A DNA stretch of 64,000 bases from Amyloporia xantha. Lineage: Eukaryota; Basidiomycota; Agaricomycetes; Polyporales; Adustoporiaceae. Location: positions 62,001-126,000 of the forward strand of contig JAYKKR010000023.1 in the NCBI GenBank assembly GCA_036971615.1. The letters run 5' to 3'. The notes beneath the pieces are model-generated. The model did no database searches. It worked only from the letters and a program-made list of their open reading frames with translations, and had not been told where the DNA came from. Of this stretch, positions 21,187 to 32,412 are shown one piece after another (positions within the stretch are counted from its first letter, which is position 1; each line of letters starts with the position of its first letter). The translations under genes were made by a program, and so were the position numbers.

Positions 21187-21803
21187 TTACTTACTGGTGA
21201 TCCCTGCCTCGGAGGATAGCATAGATAAATCAATCCTCAAAATCATCACTAATAAGGCCATTTCTGCAACACCGACGACAGTTGTGACAGACACAACAGC
21301 CCATCCAGCAGTGATAAATGGCCGCCCAAACGCTCGTGTTCCAACCTGACCCGAGGTGGATATAGCATGTTCCCAGCTTTGACCTTTATGGTGATCCGCA
21401 AAATCGTGCCGCGATTGGCGGTGACGAAAATATGATATAACATAGAGCAGACCGGCGAGGATCGTGTAAACGACGCCGACTAGCATTCAGACACATCAGG
21501 ATATGTGTGGTTCGGTGTTATGCAAGGGAATCAATTCTCACTCTGTGAGAATCGCTTGTCAAACAGACGCAAGATTGTGACACCGTAACCAAGGTCAGCT
21601 AGGGCGCCTCGCGCATAGGCTCCGTCAAAGGTTCTTTGTCTGGCACGGATCTCCACTGCAATAATGCCGAACACTGAATCAGACAAAGCATCTTGTGACA
21701 GTACGTACATGTACTCACGCCCTTCATTCTGGTCCTCTAGGTAAAAGGAGACCGAACGATGCCCCCTGGGACGAAAGAGGTTGATTGCTATGCCTCCAAT
21801 CAT
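21187..21803 (-). CDS. DUF202 (YidH-like) small membrane protein
   Basis: Small multi-pass membrane protein of the DUF202 family, role unknown (related domains occur in vacuolar polyphosphate-complex proteins). Three exons, 21803-21719, 21655-21542 and 21479-21187, sum to 492 nt, 163 aa. The diagnostic run is 'EIRARQRTFDGAYARGAL' with the R-x-x-Q-R-T-F core, then 'LGYGVTILRLFDKRF'. It is followed by hydrophobic helices ('GVVYTILAGLLYVISYF' and 'AGWAVVSVTTVVGVAEMALL'). Splice sites are GTGAGT/GCAG and GTGAGA/CTAG. The start at 21803 gives a consistent frame. An alternative upstream ATG at 21891 (MDTVNDSLDTERRF) would need another intron whose phase I could not resolve, so the N-terminus is uncertain. 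Confidence 0.75.
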
Positions 21804-22232
21804 TTACTTGATTGACGAGTTCACGAACCTGTAGAACCTGTGGGGGGTAGAAGCGCCTTTCGGTGTCGAGGCTGTCGTTGACAGTGTCCATTGCTCTACG
21901 TCGGGTGGAAGAGGTGCAAAACTACAACATGATCTGCACCTCGTGCGGATATAAAGCGCATAGCCTCCATGATATTCGGAATACGATGCACCACAATGAG
22001 AGAGCTGACATCCGAGAAGGAAGTGAGGCCGGCATGTGTTGATGAACACGTACATGGGCTCGTGACGTTTATCCGCTGTGGGTTATATGTAATCGCGATT
22101 TCTTAGCCAGACTCTGACGATAACATGAGACCGGCGGTGGCTGCAGGCCTCAAATTACTCGCATGCACCGCCTCCTTCAGGTTGTCTACAATAAGGTGTT
22201 TCACTGTAATGTACAGTATGAATTTCGAGCCA
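21804..22232. other. intergenic region, possible extra exon of DUF202 gene
   Basis: Contains the alternative start of the DUF202 gene at 21891 (-). A minus-strand ORF at 22103-22303 (66 codons) overlaps the inverted repeat that follows and is not supported. Confidence 0.4.
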
Positions 22233-22462
22233 TCTGGTTTGCAACTGCCCGAGACGCCCGAGAATCCGTCGGCAAAGGGAACTGAGAACTTGATGAGGTG
22301 CACCGCTCAGCTCTGATAAGTCCGTGGATCCACCTTTGATCCTCCCATCCCACAGTCGCGTTGAGCTTCAGTTTCCAACGGCCTGATCAGAGCTGAGCGC
22401 TGATTTCTCTGTTTCCTGGCTTTGCCGGATTCTCGGTCATCTCGGGCAGTTGCAAACCAGAA
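22233..22462. repeat. inverted repeat with ~85-bp arms
   Basis: 22233-22322 and 22462-22380 are diverged inverted copies. Shared parts include TTTGCAACTGCCCGAGA, CCGAGAATCC, GGCAAAG and CGCTCAGCTCTGAT. The loop is about 57 bases. It lies in the promoter region of the hydrolase gene starting at 22617. Could be a decayed MITE or a hairpin made by local inverted duplication. Confidence 0.7.
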
Positions 22463-22616
22463 TCCTTCTGAAACACCCCATTGTGTCTATAAGAAACAAA
22501 TGGCGAAGATCACTGTGAACCTGGATCCTCTGATTCACAGCTTTACTTAAGAGTATCTTGGCTGTCTCAGGCTCTCAGCAGATAAGCCCACTCAATACTC
22601 TTTGTTATCCACCACC

Positions 22617-23580
22617 ATGAAGGAGAACACAGGCAAATTCGCCTTCACTTACGGCGGAGAAACGTACCAGACGTGGTACAAGGTCGTAGGCGATCTGCAA
22701 TCAGGCAGGCGGCCTCTCGTCACTCTTCACGGCGGTCCGGGTATGTCCCACCACTACATGCTACCCCATTCAGAACTCGTCACTCTGTGCAACATCCCCG
22801 TCATATTCTACGACCAGATTGGCATAGGCCAGTCCTCTCATTCTCAGGGAAACCCAAGGAGTTCTGGACCATGGACTTATTCATGGATGAGCTCGACAAC
22901 CTTCTTATTAATCTCGGTATCGCCGACGACTTCGACTTGCTCGGTCATTCCTGGGGCGCGATGCTAGCAGGACATTATGCTGCTGTGCGGCATCCAAATG
23001 GACTCAAACATGTAGTCATCGCAAATGGTGGTGCATCGATGGAGCTTTGGCAGGCAGGCACTCAGCAGCTCCTTGATCGCATGCCAGAGGACGTGAGGGA
23101 GAGAATTAGGAAGGGGGAGCGCGAGGGGATTAGGGACACCAAAGAGTTCCAAGATGCAATGAAGATCTTCAATTCGAAGCACATTTGTAACGTCGACCCG
23201 TGGCCGCAGGAGTTGTTGGAGTCCTTTGCGGCTGTGGACAAGGATCCGACCGTGTACGGCACCATGTATGTTGCTAGCATCTAAAAGTGGGCCACTTTGA
23301 CCTAAGTGTCTGATTGCGTTACAGGATCGGCCCGTCGGAATTTAATGTCGAAGGCACCCTCCGGGCGTGGTCGATCGTCGATCGAGTTCAGGATATCACA
23401 GCGCCGACCCTCTTGATAAACGCCCGCGACGACACTGCTCAGGACATTGGGTTGATCCCGTTCTTTCTGGAGGTGCCGCGCGTGAAATGGGTGCAGCTTG
23501 CGCACAGTTCTCACATTCCTTTCTTCGAGGAGAAGGAGAGATATTTCGAAGTTGTAGCTGATTTTTTGACGAAAGTATAA
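22617..23580 (+). CDS. proline iminopeptidase-like alpha/beta hydrolase, frameshifted
   Basis: Serine hydrolase of the S33 proline-iminopeptidase/epoxide-hydrolase-like group; the family removes N-terminal proline or hydrolyses small amides and esters. The ATG is at 22617. Motifs: oxyanion 'TLHGGPGMSHHYMLP', 'IFYDQIGIGQSSH', nucleophile elbow 'LLGHSWGAMLAGHYA', acid region 'LLINARDDTAQ' and the catalytic His in 'LAHSSHIPFFEE'. The intron is 23266-23324. The coding exons sum to 905 nt, one short of a full number of codons. The frame changes between 22828 and 22870, with 'GQSSHS' in one frame and 'KPKEFWTMDLF' in the next, and no intron fits there. Either one base is lost (a disabled gene) or the sequence has an error. 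All catalytic residues are present. Confidence 0.82.
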
Positions 23581-23990
23581 GGGCTTCCTTTCCCATCGCC
23601 ATAGAGTTGAATTGATCACTTGATCTTTAGACACTTCAAATACATATTGAAGGTTAGTTGATGGTTGCGTATGATATGCTATCGTACAATTCTAGGTCAT
23701 GGCTGCCATTCAGTTCAGTAAGGTTCTATCCTTATCTATACAGACCTTAATGGCGCTATCCCAGCTATCGTGGAGCGGGGCTTCCTCGACTTCGCGAATT
23801 CGTTGTGTGTGACTTACTGCGAAATATATGTCGTCGACATGGGAATAGGGCGGATTCAGAGTCTTCTCTCTTGTTTCGGAAAGCTGTCATCGTCCTATCT
23901 TCTTGATAACGATATGAGAATGTATAAGAGCGCTGTGCCATCTGCTATGGTTGCTGGACTTGTAGTATCGAAGTTTCACTACGAGACGAT
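23581..23990. other. intergenic region with AOX promoter
   Basis: Holds the 3' flank of the hydrolase and the promoter of the alcohol oxidase at 23991. Confidence 0.5.
23923..23929 (+). promoter_or_regulatory. TATA box of the first alcohol oxidase
   Basis: TATAAGA about 65 bases before ATG 23991. The AOX paralogue at 46.5 kb has TATAAAAA about 80 bases before its ATG. Confidence 0.5.
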
Positions 23991-26798
23991 ATGGCTGATG
24001 CTGCAGAACTCGTTGTAGATATTATCATTGCCGGTGGTAAGCATTCGCTATTGGCGTTGACTTCTTCTACTCACGTCTAAAGTAGGTGGGACGACCGGTT
24101 GCGTGATTGCCGGGCGACTCGCAGCTGCAGATCCATCCTTGAGTATATTGATTTTGGAAGCAGGACCTCCAACGCACGAGGATCTCGCGCATGTCCAGCC
24201 CGCTCGCTACTTGACTCATCTTCTCCCCGGCAGCCAGACAGTGAAGCGCTACGCGGGGAAGAAGAGTGCCGACTTGGGCGGTCGTGTACCTATCGTTCCT
24301 TGTGGCCAGTGTTTAGGAGGGGGATCCAGTGTCAACTGTACGTTTGCCCCTGGTCGTTAACCATTCCCTGCCTGCGTAATTGACCCGCTTCAGTCGCTAT
24401 GTATGCACGGGCTTCTGCCTCTGATTACGACGACTGGGAAACCGTCTACGATAATCCGGGCTGGGGTTCGAAAGATCTCATGCCTCTTCTACGCAAGGTA
24501 TTGTCTACATTCACTATACATCTGGTGGCGTCTTTGCTAAATTGGCTGTAGTCGGAGACATACCAAGTGCAAACAGGGAAAGACACTCATGGCTATTCGG
24601 GACCCCTCAAAGTTTCCTATGGTGGAATCTTCACGAACCTTGGCCAGCAGTTCCTGGACGTCGCGACCAAGTACGATAAAGAACGCAGCGTGACTGATGA
24701 TCCTAACGGGCTCTATGAATGCAATGCTTATGGCGTAAGTAGGCCTCATTGATTGCCTGAACCCATATTTTACAACCACTACAGAGATGGGAAAAGTAGG
24801 TGAATCCTCGATTGTACCTCCCCAGACTATTACACGGAGACCTCGCAGATGGATTGATGGGAAGACGGGGAGGCGTTCCGATGTACCGCACAACTACATA
24901 TACAACAGGGACCTCCCCAACCTCAACATAATGACTGCATCAGCAAAATCAACGTGTTTTATTATTTTCCTTTTTTGTCTTGTTGCGTCTTATTTTACCA
25001 GAAAAGGAAACTAAGGCATCAAAGGACTCAGAAAGAGTGTCGATCGCATTGGGGCAAGACACGCTCGCATTATAGATTGTCTTATTTTCCTTACACAAGA
25101 CATCAAGTCCAAATAAGGAGAAAAAGGTAAACAATACAAATGTTTGATTTTGCTGATGTGGCTATACAGTGAAGAGGATCATCTTTGAGTACGTTTCTTG
25201 TGCAGCTCACATCTCATGGTATGGATGTGCAACGGGACGCTTCACAGAGATAACAACGCTACCGGCGTTGAATACTTACCCAATGTTCAGTTCCATCCTG
25301 ATATCAAGCGGGAGATTCGGGTTGCCCATGCTAAACGACTGGTTGTGTTATCTGCCGGTGCATTTGGGTCTCCTGCGATTCTGGAACGCTCGGGTGTAGG
25401 ATCGAAGACACTACTACACGGGCTCGGTCTAGACACCATTGTCGATCTACCTGGTGTCGGCGAGAATTACCAAGGTATGAGGCAGTTTTTCGGTCGGCAA
25501 TGAGTGGGCTGAGATGATGATTTAGATCACAACGTGCTCTTCACGCCCTATCATGTCGATGATGAAGCCGATACCCTTGATGGTATAATCCGAAGTGACA
25601 AAGCTGAACTGGGAAGTGGGTAAAAATTTATTCATTCACTCGATTCTTGTTCTGACTGATTTGAATTATTATTGATAGAATGGTCGGCTCAGTGGCTGGA
25701 AAGTGGTTCGGGTTTAATGGCTCACAAGTGAGTACTATCATCACCGTATGTCGTTTGTGGTCTGGAAGAGTCATTCCTGTATCGAAGTGGTGTCGATGCC
25801 GGTGTCAAGCTCAGACCCTCAGAAAAGGAACTTGAGATCATTGGCCCAGAGTTCCAACAACGGTGGATCGACTACTATGCAAACGCACCCGATAAGCCAG
25901 TCATGTGGCTAGGTGCACTGTCTATGTGTGTACTTCGAATGATGCCCATAGTCGTAGTCTTTCACGCATCGAACTCCCTGCAGGTATGTTGGCGACCCCT
26001 CCATGGTGCCGGCGCGGAAATACTGCAGCGCAGACTATTTCTTGGACTACCCGGTCTCTATCGGCTACGTCCATATTACATCCGCGGAGGATGTCGACGC
26101 CGCCCCTGATTTTGACCCCAAGTTCCTCAGCTGGTATAGTTTCTTATATAGTGCACGAAGTCGATTGACTCTGAATGGGGTTCATTGCCTGTAGTCCCGA
26201 GGATTTGGCCCTATTGAGGTGGGGATACAAACACGGTCGTGAAATCATCCGTCGTATGCCTCTATACCGAGGCGAATATCTTCCAACGCATCCCGTGTTC
26301 CCAGAGGACAGTCAAGCAGTATGTAAGGCTGAACGGCTCCCCGCAGACATCATGACGCATGATATCAAGTATACCGCCGAGGATGATAGAGCGATAGATG
26401 ACTTCGTCCGAAGGAACGTTGGCACCACATGGCATTCAGTGAGCACAACTCTATGTCTATCGTTATCGAATCATATTGAAGATATGTGCAGCTTGGTACT
26501 TGCGCCATGAAAGCACGCGACCATGACGGTGTTGTCGATGCGCGGCTGAACGTTTATGGTCTTCAAGGACTCAAAGTTGCTGGTGTGTCTTCTCCTTGTG
26601 GAAAGCAGATCGCAATCTTCATGCCTTTTACAGATTTGTCAATCGCACCTGCAAATGTTTCAGCGGTAAGGCTTGACGCGAGATCGTTCTACTCTTTGAT
26701 CTTGAAATTTACACCAGAACACGTATTCTACTGCGGTGCTAATTGGTGAGAAGGCAGCGACAATCATTGCCCAAGACCTCGATATCAAAGGATTTTGA
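23991..26798 (+). pseudogene. alcohol (methanol) oxidase, GMC family, MITE-disrupted
   Basis: FAD-dependent GMC oxidoreductase of the alcohol/methanol oxidase branch, which turns primary alcohols into aldehydes with release of H2O2. Seen: Rossmann start 'VDIIIAGGGTTGCVIAGRL', GMC signature 1 'VPIVPCGQCLGGGSSVN', signature 2 'GAFGSPAILERSGVG', 'DYDDWETVYDNPGWGS' and catalytic 'TTWHS' spliced to 'LGTCAM'; the end is 'YSTAVLIGEKAA' then 'DIKGF' and stop 26796-26798. Many introns match those of the paralogue at 46.5 kb. The coding sequence is cut after 'NLNIMT' by the 221-bp MITE at 24938; removing it and one TG restores 'IMTGYTVKRIIFE', matching 'ILTGYLVKRVLFE' in the paralogue. As it stands the frame is lost and stops follow. 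No other lesion was noticed, so inactivation is recent or, less likely, bypassed by splicing. Confidence 0.88.
24938..25158. mobile_element. 221-bp MITE, CATCAG family, copy 2
   Basis: Begins CATCAGCAAAATCAA and ends with the exact reverse complement (TTGATTTTGCTGATG). TG flanks it at 24936-24937 and 25159-25160. Borders are confirmed because removing it plus one TG rejoins the alcohol oxidase frame exactly where the paralogue is continuous. It shares the first ten bases and the TG duplication with the MITE at 7662, but the interior differs (CTTATTTT/CTTGTTGCG-type AT-rich sequence). No ORF. Confidence 0.92.
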
Positions 26799-27254
26799 GC
26801 CAATATTTGCGCTTTGGGTAAGGCAAGTTACGCGGGATCCTGGCTGTACCCTTGTACAATACACCTCTATCGTTCGCCTCCGTGCTTAGAAGTCCGGGCA
26901 ACCCACTGGCATGAAGCAGTAGTTTTCTTTGAAGCAGTCAGAAGCACATTTCAATGGGGTGAGAAACGACACATTGTTCCGCATGATGGACCCCATATGC
27001 TGATGCGATGCTTGTATGTACAATTTTGAAAAATGAGCTCAATATGGAGTTACAGCGTTGTAGTATCTACTGTACGATTAGATCTGAATTAAATCATTCT
27101 GACATTCCATGAAGCAATGTAGTCTAAAGGTTGCATCAGCGATGCGCCACTCAAAGTAGCATGGAAGAGTACTTACATATATAGTGGCAAAGCCTAATGC
27201 ATCTTTGGCATATACCAGTAGAGGGGAAAATGTCTACGGTTCGGTTTCAAACTG
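26799..27254. other. intergenic region between convergent genes
   Basis: Between the AOX relic (+) and the BTB gene (-). ORFs are short, nothing recognised. Confidence 0.5.
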
Positions 27255-28356
27255 TCATTCGGAATCCGAGCTTTCCTCCGGCTCTGGCCACTCTGGTACC
27301 TCTACTCCCATCAGAGTCGGCAGATCATACCATGTTTTTAGTCGCTCGTGGTACTCTCTCGTACAGAGGAGAACACGACATGAACGACATAGGCGACTCC
27401 AACGAATACTTTGTTTTTCCATTACGGCCAAGACCTCCGTGAAACGCTGCAATGCGTTCTGGGTTTCGTATGCTGGGACGTTTGTGCCCTGCATCGATAC
27501 CAACAGGCCGGCTTGTACCCGAGGGCATCGAGAAGGATCTGTGCATTCTTTGTTGGAAACGGGCTGTAACATATGTGTGATGATGCCAGTATTGCGAGTG
27601 ATGAGCGATGAACGTCCAGTGATACACCTGACAAGGTCGTCCGGGGTTAAGCATTCCCAGGTGCCATCCGTATTCTGGACACCATTTATAAGATCGTTTG
27701 CATCAAGCTGGCAACATAAATAGAGCGCGGCGGGAAGGATAGAATGAGTGCCGGTGAGGCGCGCGAGGTTGACCGCGGTAATCGCATCGAGCTTGTCGAA
27801 GCTCATCGACTCGCTACAATGAGGGGTTTGTTCCATAACTCCACGCCATTCTTGGAAGTCTGTCGTAAAGCACGTTCGTAAGCGCGCCACCGCGCCGTCT
27901 CGAAGAGCATCGATTTGATACTTGTGACTAAGACGGATAAGAGCTGCGACGACAGAGAACTTCAGTATTTTGTCCGGTTTCACATACCTTCAGACGAGAG
28001 AAAAAATGAGCACAAGTCTAGTCAAAACTAATCAAACCTCAAACAAGAACTGACTCTATGCCATTGTAGAGTGCATGCAGCAGATACTGGACATCCGTCG
28101 AGCATTCAGATAGCTGAACGACCGGACAGTCTGCAAACTTCTCTTCATCCGCCGGTTGAGGAACAGCAAACAAGTCGCGAAAAAAGTCGGAGTTGCGCGA
28201 TAGGACGGATTGATGAACACGAAATGCCTTGTCCTCCGCTATAAGGACAATGTTTCCATCATCGAGCCAGAAGTCCTCGTCTCGCTCCACAGAGTCGTTA
28301 GACTCTGCAGTGTCAGCAACGACCTCCTCTTTTCGCGCTCGTTTTTTGGGAGGCAT
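27255..28356 (-). CDS. BTB/POZ domain protein
   Basis: Predicted BTB-domain protein (dimerisation, possibly a Cullin-3 substrate adaptor) of the large basidiomycete BTB family. Two exons: 28356-28055 and 27987-27255, 1035 nt, 344 aa. The intron has a GTCAGT donor and rejoins 'ALYNGIE' to 'YVKPDKILKFSVVAALIRL', the expected BTB to back-helix transition. The BTB core starts after a basic tail (MPPKKRARKEE, a likely nuclear signal): 'DGNIVLIAEDKAFRVHQSVL' and 'SDFFRDLF'. After it come 'LSHKYQIDALRDGAVARL' and Cys-containing segments near the C-terminus ('RSCRVLLCTREYHERLKTWY'). No kelch or MATH repeats. Function is not known beyond the domain. Confidence 0.88.
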
Positions 28357-29023
28357 TGAGAAGATCTGATTGCTTCACGGGTTGATAGAGAAGTAGAGAA
28401 ACAGGAGGAATTCATTGGTGAACATCCCTATGAATATCTCAACCGCGTCGTGTCGCGGTCACGTGCTATATCTACCGAATGAGAGAGCCCAATCCTAGCT
28501 GGAGTGTCCTTTGCCACTGCATCGAGCTGTACCGCTGCTGCCAGATAGATGCCAGAGTACGAGACACGGAATCAATGTGGAACAGGCGACAAATATTTGG
28601 GACACACTTCGTAATTTTGGCCGCGTTGGCGACGGCCGGAATATAATGGCACGGCAACCGCCGGGCGTATAGCGCTTGGCCATTGTTCTCTATTTCGACC
28701 CTTTTGTACTGCACAATATGTTGTCCGCAACGACGGGATCGCCAAAGCACAATACGGATATGCCAGCGTCAGCTCGCTTGCTACGGTACATAACCCGTTC
28801 CTTTATCCCTGTCTCGTTTCACTCACCATCCCTACGTTCCTTCAGCCTTCTCTCACGAGACTTGTCTCGCCTTAAAACTTATAGAGCTTTTTGGGTCTCT
28901 ACTCTCGCCCTTATCCACACATTCTTTGGTGCCGGCACGCCAGAAACCTCTTTCAGAACGCCTTCTAGTCGCCACGTACACAACACATTCACTCTCAAAT
29001 AATTAACAAGGGCAATATTCAAC
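28357..29023. promoter_or_regulatory. divergent promoter region, BTB and membrane-protein genes
   Basis: 667 bases between the minus-strand BTB start (28356) and the plus-strand start (29024). Pyrimidine-rich near 28800-28870. Short ORFs not supported. Confidence 0.45.
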
Positions 29024-30191
29024 ATGGCACCAGCTCGAGCCTGTGCGTTATAATGACACAACTGACGAGTGGATATACTACTGAGCATAATTTTCCAGAC
29101 ATTTTCATTGGCCTTAATGCCACTCGTGCACTCAGCATCATCGCGTTGCTTCTGTTGTTCGCCAGCAGCATCGTCACACTCGTCCAGGACATCAAGGCTG
29201 TGAACGCGTTCATCGCTGCTGGCAAAACAGACTATGTTTCATCCGGATCTGGGAACTCCACGGACGCTTATGATTGTACAGAGTTGGAATATGTCCCGTA
29301 TGTTCTCATCTTTCCCAATACCCATGCCAACCGTCTGACAGTACATTAGGAATAGCACGGTTCCCAACCAGCCTGCTGGGGCATTCTGGGCGGTGCTGAA
29401 CCGACTGCTCATCATGTTCCAAGCAGTCGTTCTCATTTTATCTGAAGCGGGCTGGCCTGCGGCATTCTTCAACCGGTACTTCCCTGTTCTCGGTGAAGAG
29501 TTCGGGTTGGGCGCCCTCGGGGTCATTCAGTGCTTGTGAGTTGTTCATCACATAAGGTGCCGCACGAGGCTGATAAAGAGTGCCACAGACTTGGTGCCGC
29601 CGTGCTCTCCCATCACGTTGACGAGTTCTCTCTCGTTTCCGCGTTCTTCCTCTTCTCGATCGGTTGCCTCAATATCTTCCTCGGCTTGGTCTTCCGCGAG
29701 AAAGCCAAGGTCCGCCGTGCGTTCACTTCGTGGCGTGAGACAGATGAGGTCCTCCCCCGGACATCTTTGCGCTCGGGACCTCGTCCGTTTTTGACGGCAG
29801 TGCAGACTGGGAGCGCTGCGTGGGATGAGAAGGGTGCGGATGCGTCTAGGAGTGGGAGCTTGATGAGCCAGACCAGCGGGAAGGGCTTTGGTAGGCAGGG
29901 CGAAAAGGCAGCTCTCGCACGAGGTATGTTCTCTCCTGACGGATGTCGCGATGTCATCAGTCGTACTAATTGCTGCATGCGGTCGTAGGTGCGACGTTAA
30001 CTCGACCAGCGGAGGCGCTTCCCACATATGTCCCTCGCCCGACTGCTCCGAGCCCCGCACCAACGTATATCTCAAGATCAGTTAGATACGTCAAATCCGA
30101 ACCTGCAGAGGACGGTGAGGCAGAAGAGCGGCCAGCGTCCGTCCTCAGCTACATCAACGAGAGCGAGGCTGGTACCCCTCGCGCGGTCTGA
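29024..30191 (+). CDS. four-helix-type integral membrane protein, unknown
   Basis: Function unknown; resembles an uncharacterised fungal membrane-protein family. Five exons (29024-29042, 29099-29297, 29350-29535, 29589-29923, 29989-30191) sum to 942 nt, 313 aa, in one frame. The first exon is 19 nt (MAPARA). Hydrophobic segments: 'ALSIIALLLLFASSIVTLV'; 'WAVLNRLLIMFQAVVLIL'; 'LGALGVIQCLLGAAVL'; 'LVSAFFLFSIGCLNIFLGLV'. The loop between helices 1 and 2 has N-glycosylation-type sites and two acidic residues. The C-terminal ~130 residues are cytosolic-looking, Ser/Arg/Pro-rich, ending 'YINESEAGTPRAV'. Introns are 52-65 nt with good consensus. The frame and topology are solid; the role is open. Confidence 0.8.
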
Positions 30192-30669
30192 GACCGTGAT
30201 GCTCTAGAAGCACTCAACGACACAAACGAACGTGCATTGTCTACGCTATACCGATATAATCTTTCCCTCGTCTGAGGTCTGAACAGCGCCGAATGGATAA
30301 CTGTCAGCCCAGAAGGCGAGGGGTGACTGGACCATGATCGACTACACATTTGGATGTTGTGCTGTTATGTATTGTACTCACGTCCGACACTGTAGCTTTA
30401 GTCCTCTGTACCATATACGTACTACAAACAGTATATGCATTTATCATGTTGCAAGTCAACACTGGCTGTGTGCCCGCATGCTTCATTTTTGGGAACTGTC
30501 AGCGCACGTATTGATCGAGGATAGATCGAAGATTGACTCTCATGAGTCACGACCGCTGCTAGAAAGCCAGCTTCGACTTCGCTGAATGATTTGATTGAGA
30601 ACATTCACTTCATCGTAACGCAGTTTGTGGAACCCGTTTCACAGCTTCAGTGGTATGCCTGACGGAATA
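30192..30669. other. intergenic region before mariner-like MITE
   Basis: Nothing recognised; short ORFs on both strands. Confidence 0.4.
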
Positions 30670-31195
30670 CTGTACTGTCACGACCTTAAGCAACGCAACG
30701 AGCCTGCACGTGACCGTGCGAATGGGGGACGTTATGCAACGCCACCCGGGGGACGTGGGACACAGGCAACGGCGGTATGGGTATTATTACTACACAGGCA
30801 ACCACTGACCACAGATAATATAGCCACACTATGTTCCCTTTTTCTTCACCATTGTTCTGAAAAGCCCACCATAGCCTATTCATATTTAATAAATTCATCT
30901 CAATGGCCCATATCACATCTCCACAGACTGTTAGTGAACACCCGCACAAAGCCATTATAGAGCCGAACAAACATCTTTAGCCATATTTGTCAAGCAACGG
31001 AGACTAGCACACAACAGCATAACAAGAGAAACTTTATGTGGATTATTTTTGCATTTTTCGCGGTTTTCTTGCATATTTTTGTAACAGAGGGACCATAAGC
31101 ACCGACACCTAAGGGACAAGGGACAAAACCCCAAATAGGCAACAGCAACAAAGCGGCCGGGACAGGGGACGTTGCTTAAGGTCGTGACAGTACAG
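30670..31195. mobile_element. 526-bp mariner-like MITE
   Basis: Perfect 26-bp terminal inverted repeats beginning CTGTACTGTCACGACC, flanked by TA at 30668-30669 and 31196-31197, as for Tc1/mariner insertions. The interior has no transposase; it is G/C-rich at the left and AT-rich near 30880-30900 and 31030-31080. It lies between the unknown membrane protein and the P450 relic. Confidence 0.85.
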
Positions 31196-31469
31196 TATCT
31201 AGCTGCAGAATATTGCTGCGCATCCTCGAGTCAACCTGAGACCCAGGTAGGACTAGTGCCACCGATTGCCTGACGGTGGCTTATGGCCATAGACGTCTCT
31301 ACAACTCTCTGTATTTCAGCTTCCGCCGTCGTCCTTAGGTTGTGCAGAAGCTGCTGCTGGCATGCCTATCACTGACACCCTTTCGGGACCTGTTCCATAT
31401 TCGTCCTGAGCCAGAACGGATTCTAAAGGCCTATTCCAGCACCGTACTGATCTATGGCTTACAGATGAA

Positions 31470-31838
31470 ACTAGACGACCCGTGGGACGGATGGTAAAGC
31501 CTATCACTGGGCCAGATGCTGTCCAAAATATTCCAGGTGTATGGAGAAACACACTGAGCTTCCTCGGTGGGACGTGTTCCTGCATCGGCTATCGCTTCGC
31601 TCTCGTGGAGTGAGTCATACTTGATCTATAACGCTTAACTTGAATAGCAGGTCAAGCTTACGAGTACGGCACGATCAGACTAAAAATATCGATATTTACA
31701 TTGGTTCGCGCTTTCGTGTTTGAATTGGGAGTCCCACCGGAAGATATTGTCAAGAGACCTGCCATTGTTCAGCGGCCTTACGTCCGTACTGAGATGGAAA
31801 CTGGTAGTCAGTTACCACTGTTCATTAGACCAATGTAG
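31470..31838 (+). pseudogene. cytochrome P450, C-terminal relic
   Basis: Only the end of a P450 remains: 'AVQNIPGVW', the haem loop '[18 protein letters not shown]', an intron after the VE codons and '[20 protein letters not shown]', then 'VQRPYVRTEMETGSQLPLFI' and the stop 31836-31838. The haem Cys is kept; ExxR, I-helix and N-terminal exons are missing upstream, and the conserved MKA start of the last exon is altered. Closest in sequence to the three intact P450s of the window. Confidence 0.8.
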
Positions 31839-32412
31839 AAAGCAGTCCATTGTGTTACTTTATTACTAGCGTACAGACTCGGATAGACACTTGAAATTCG
31901 TCGAGACTAACCTGTCCCACTTTGCACACCAAGAATGGATGTTCTGAATTGCTAAGATCGCTGAATGATTGTACGCGCGCTGGGGCTGCAGCGGATGTGT
32001 TGTTTCAGAAATGCCGTTCGAAGGCAAGCCCGGGGCCGTCACGCGATGGCTCGCAATAGCTGCCAACATTACCGGGGAAAGGTCAATTTGACACACTACT
32101 AGATGTCTTGTAAAACGCTATCGTCAACCCCGTACATACTGTCTACATAGGGCGATGCCCTCGCAGACAATAAATGGAGACAAAGAAAACGCTATCGCCG
32201 TTGGAGAAGTGCCGAAGAGCAAGCAATGAAGGCAACCACGATGACACAAGGGGGATTCAGAGAGTGCTAGTCAGCGGCAGAGCTCGGTTCAGATAGGAAT
32301 GCCGGATAAGGCTCCTGAGGTGGTTGGGTTGGACAGAACAATGTACATATATCATGGGATGTATGTGAATAGCTTGTGTAGGTAGTGGGTGTGTACTCAA
32401 TATTTGCCCATA
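31839..32412. other. intergenic region
   Basis: Between P450 relic (+) and P450-1 (-), which converge. Nothing recognised. Confidence 0.45.

Noticed and set aside
25169..25260. Second lesion in the disrupted alcohol oxidase, after 'VKRIIFE'
   Set aside because: The odd reading is a normal intron (GTACGT to TTCACAG) that rejoins 'FEDNNATGVEYLP'; the paralogue has an intron in the same place.
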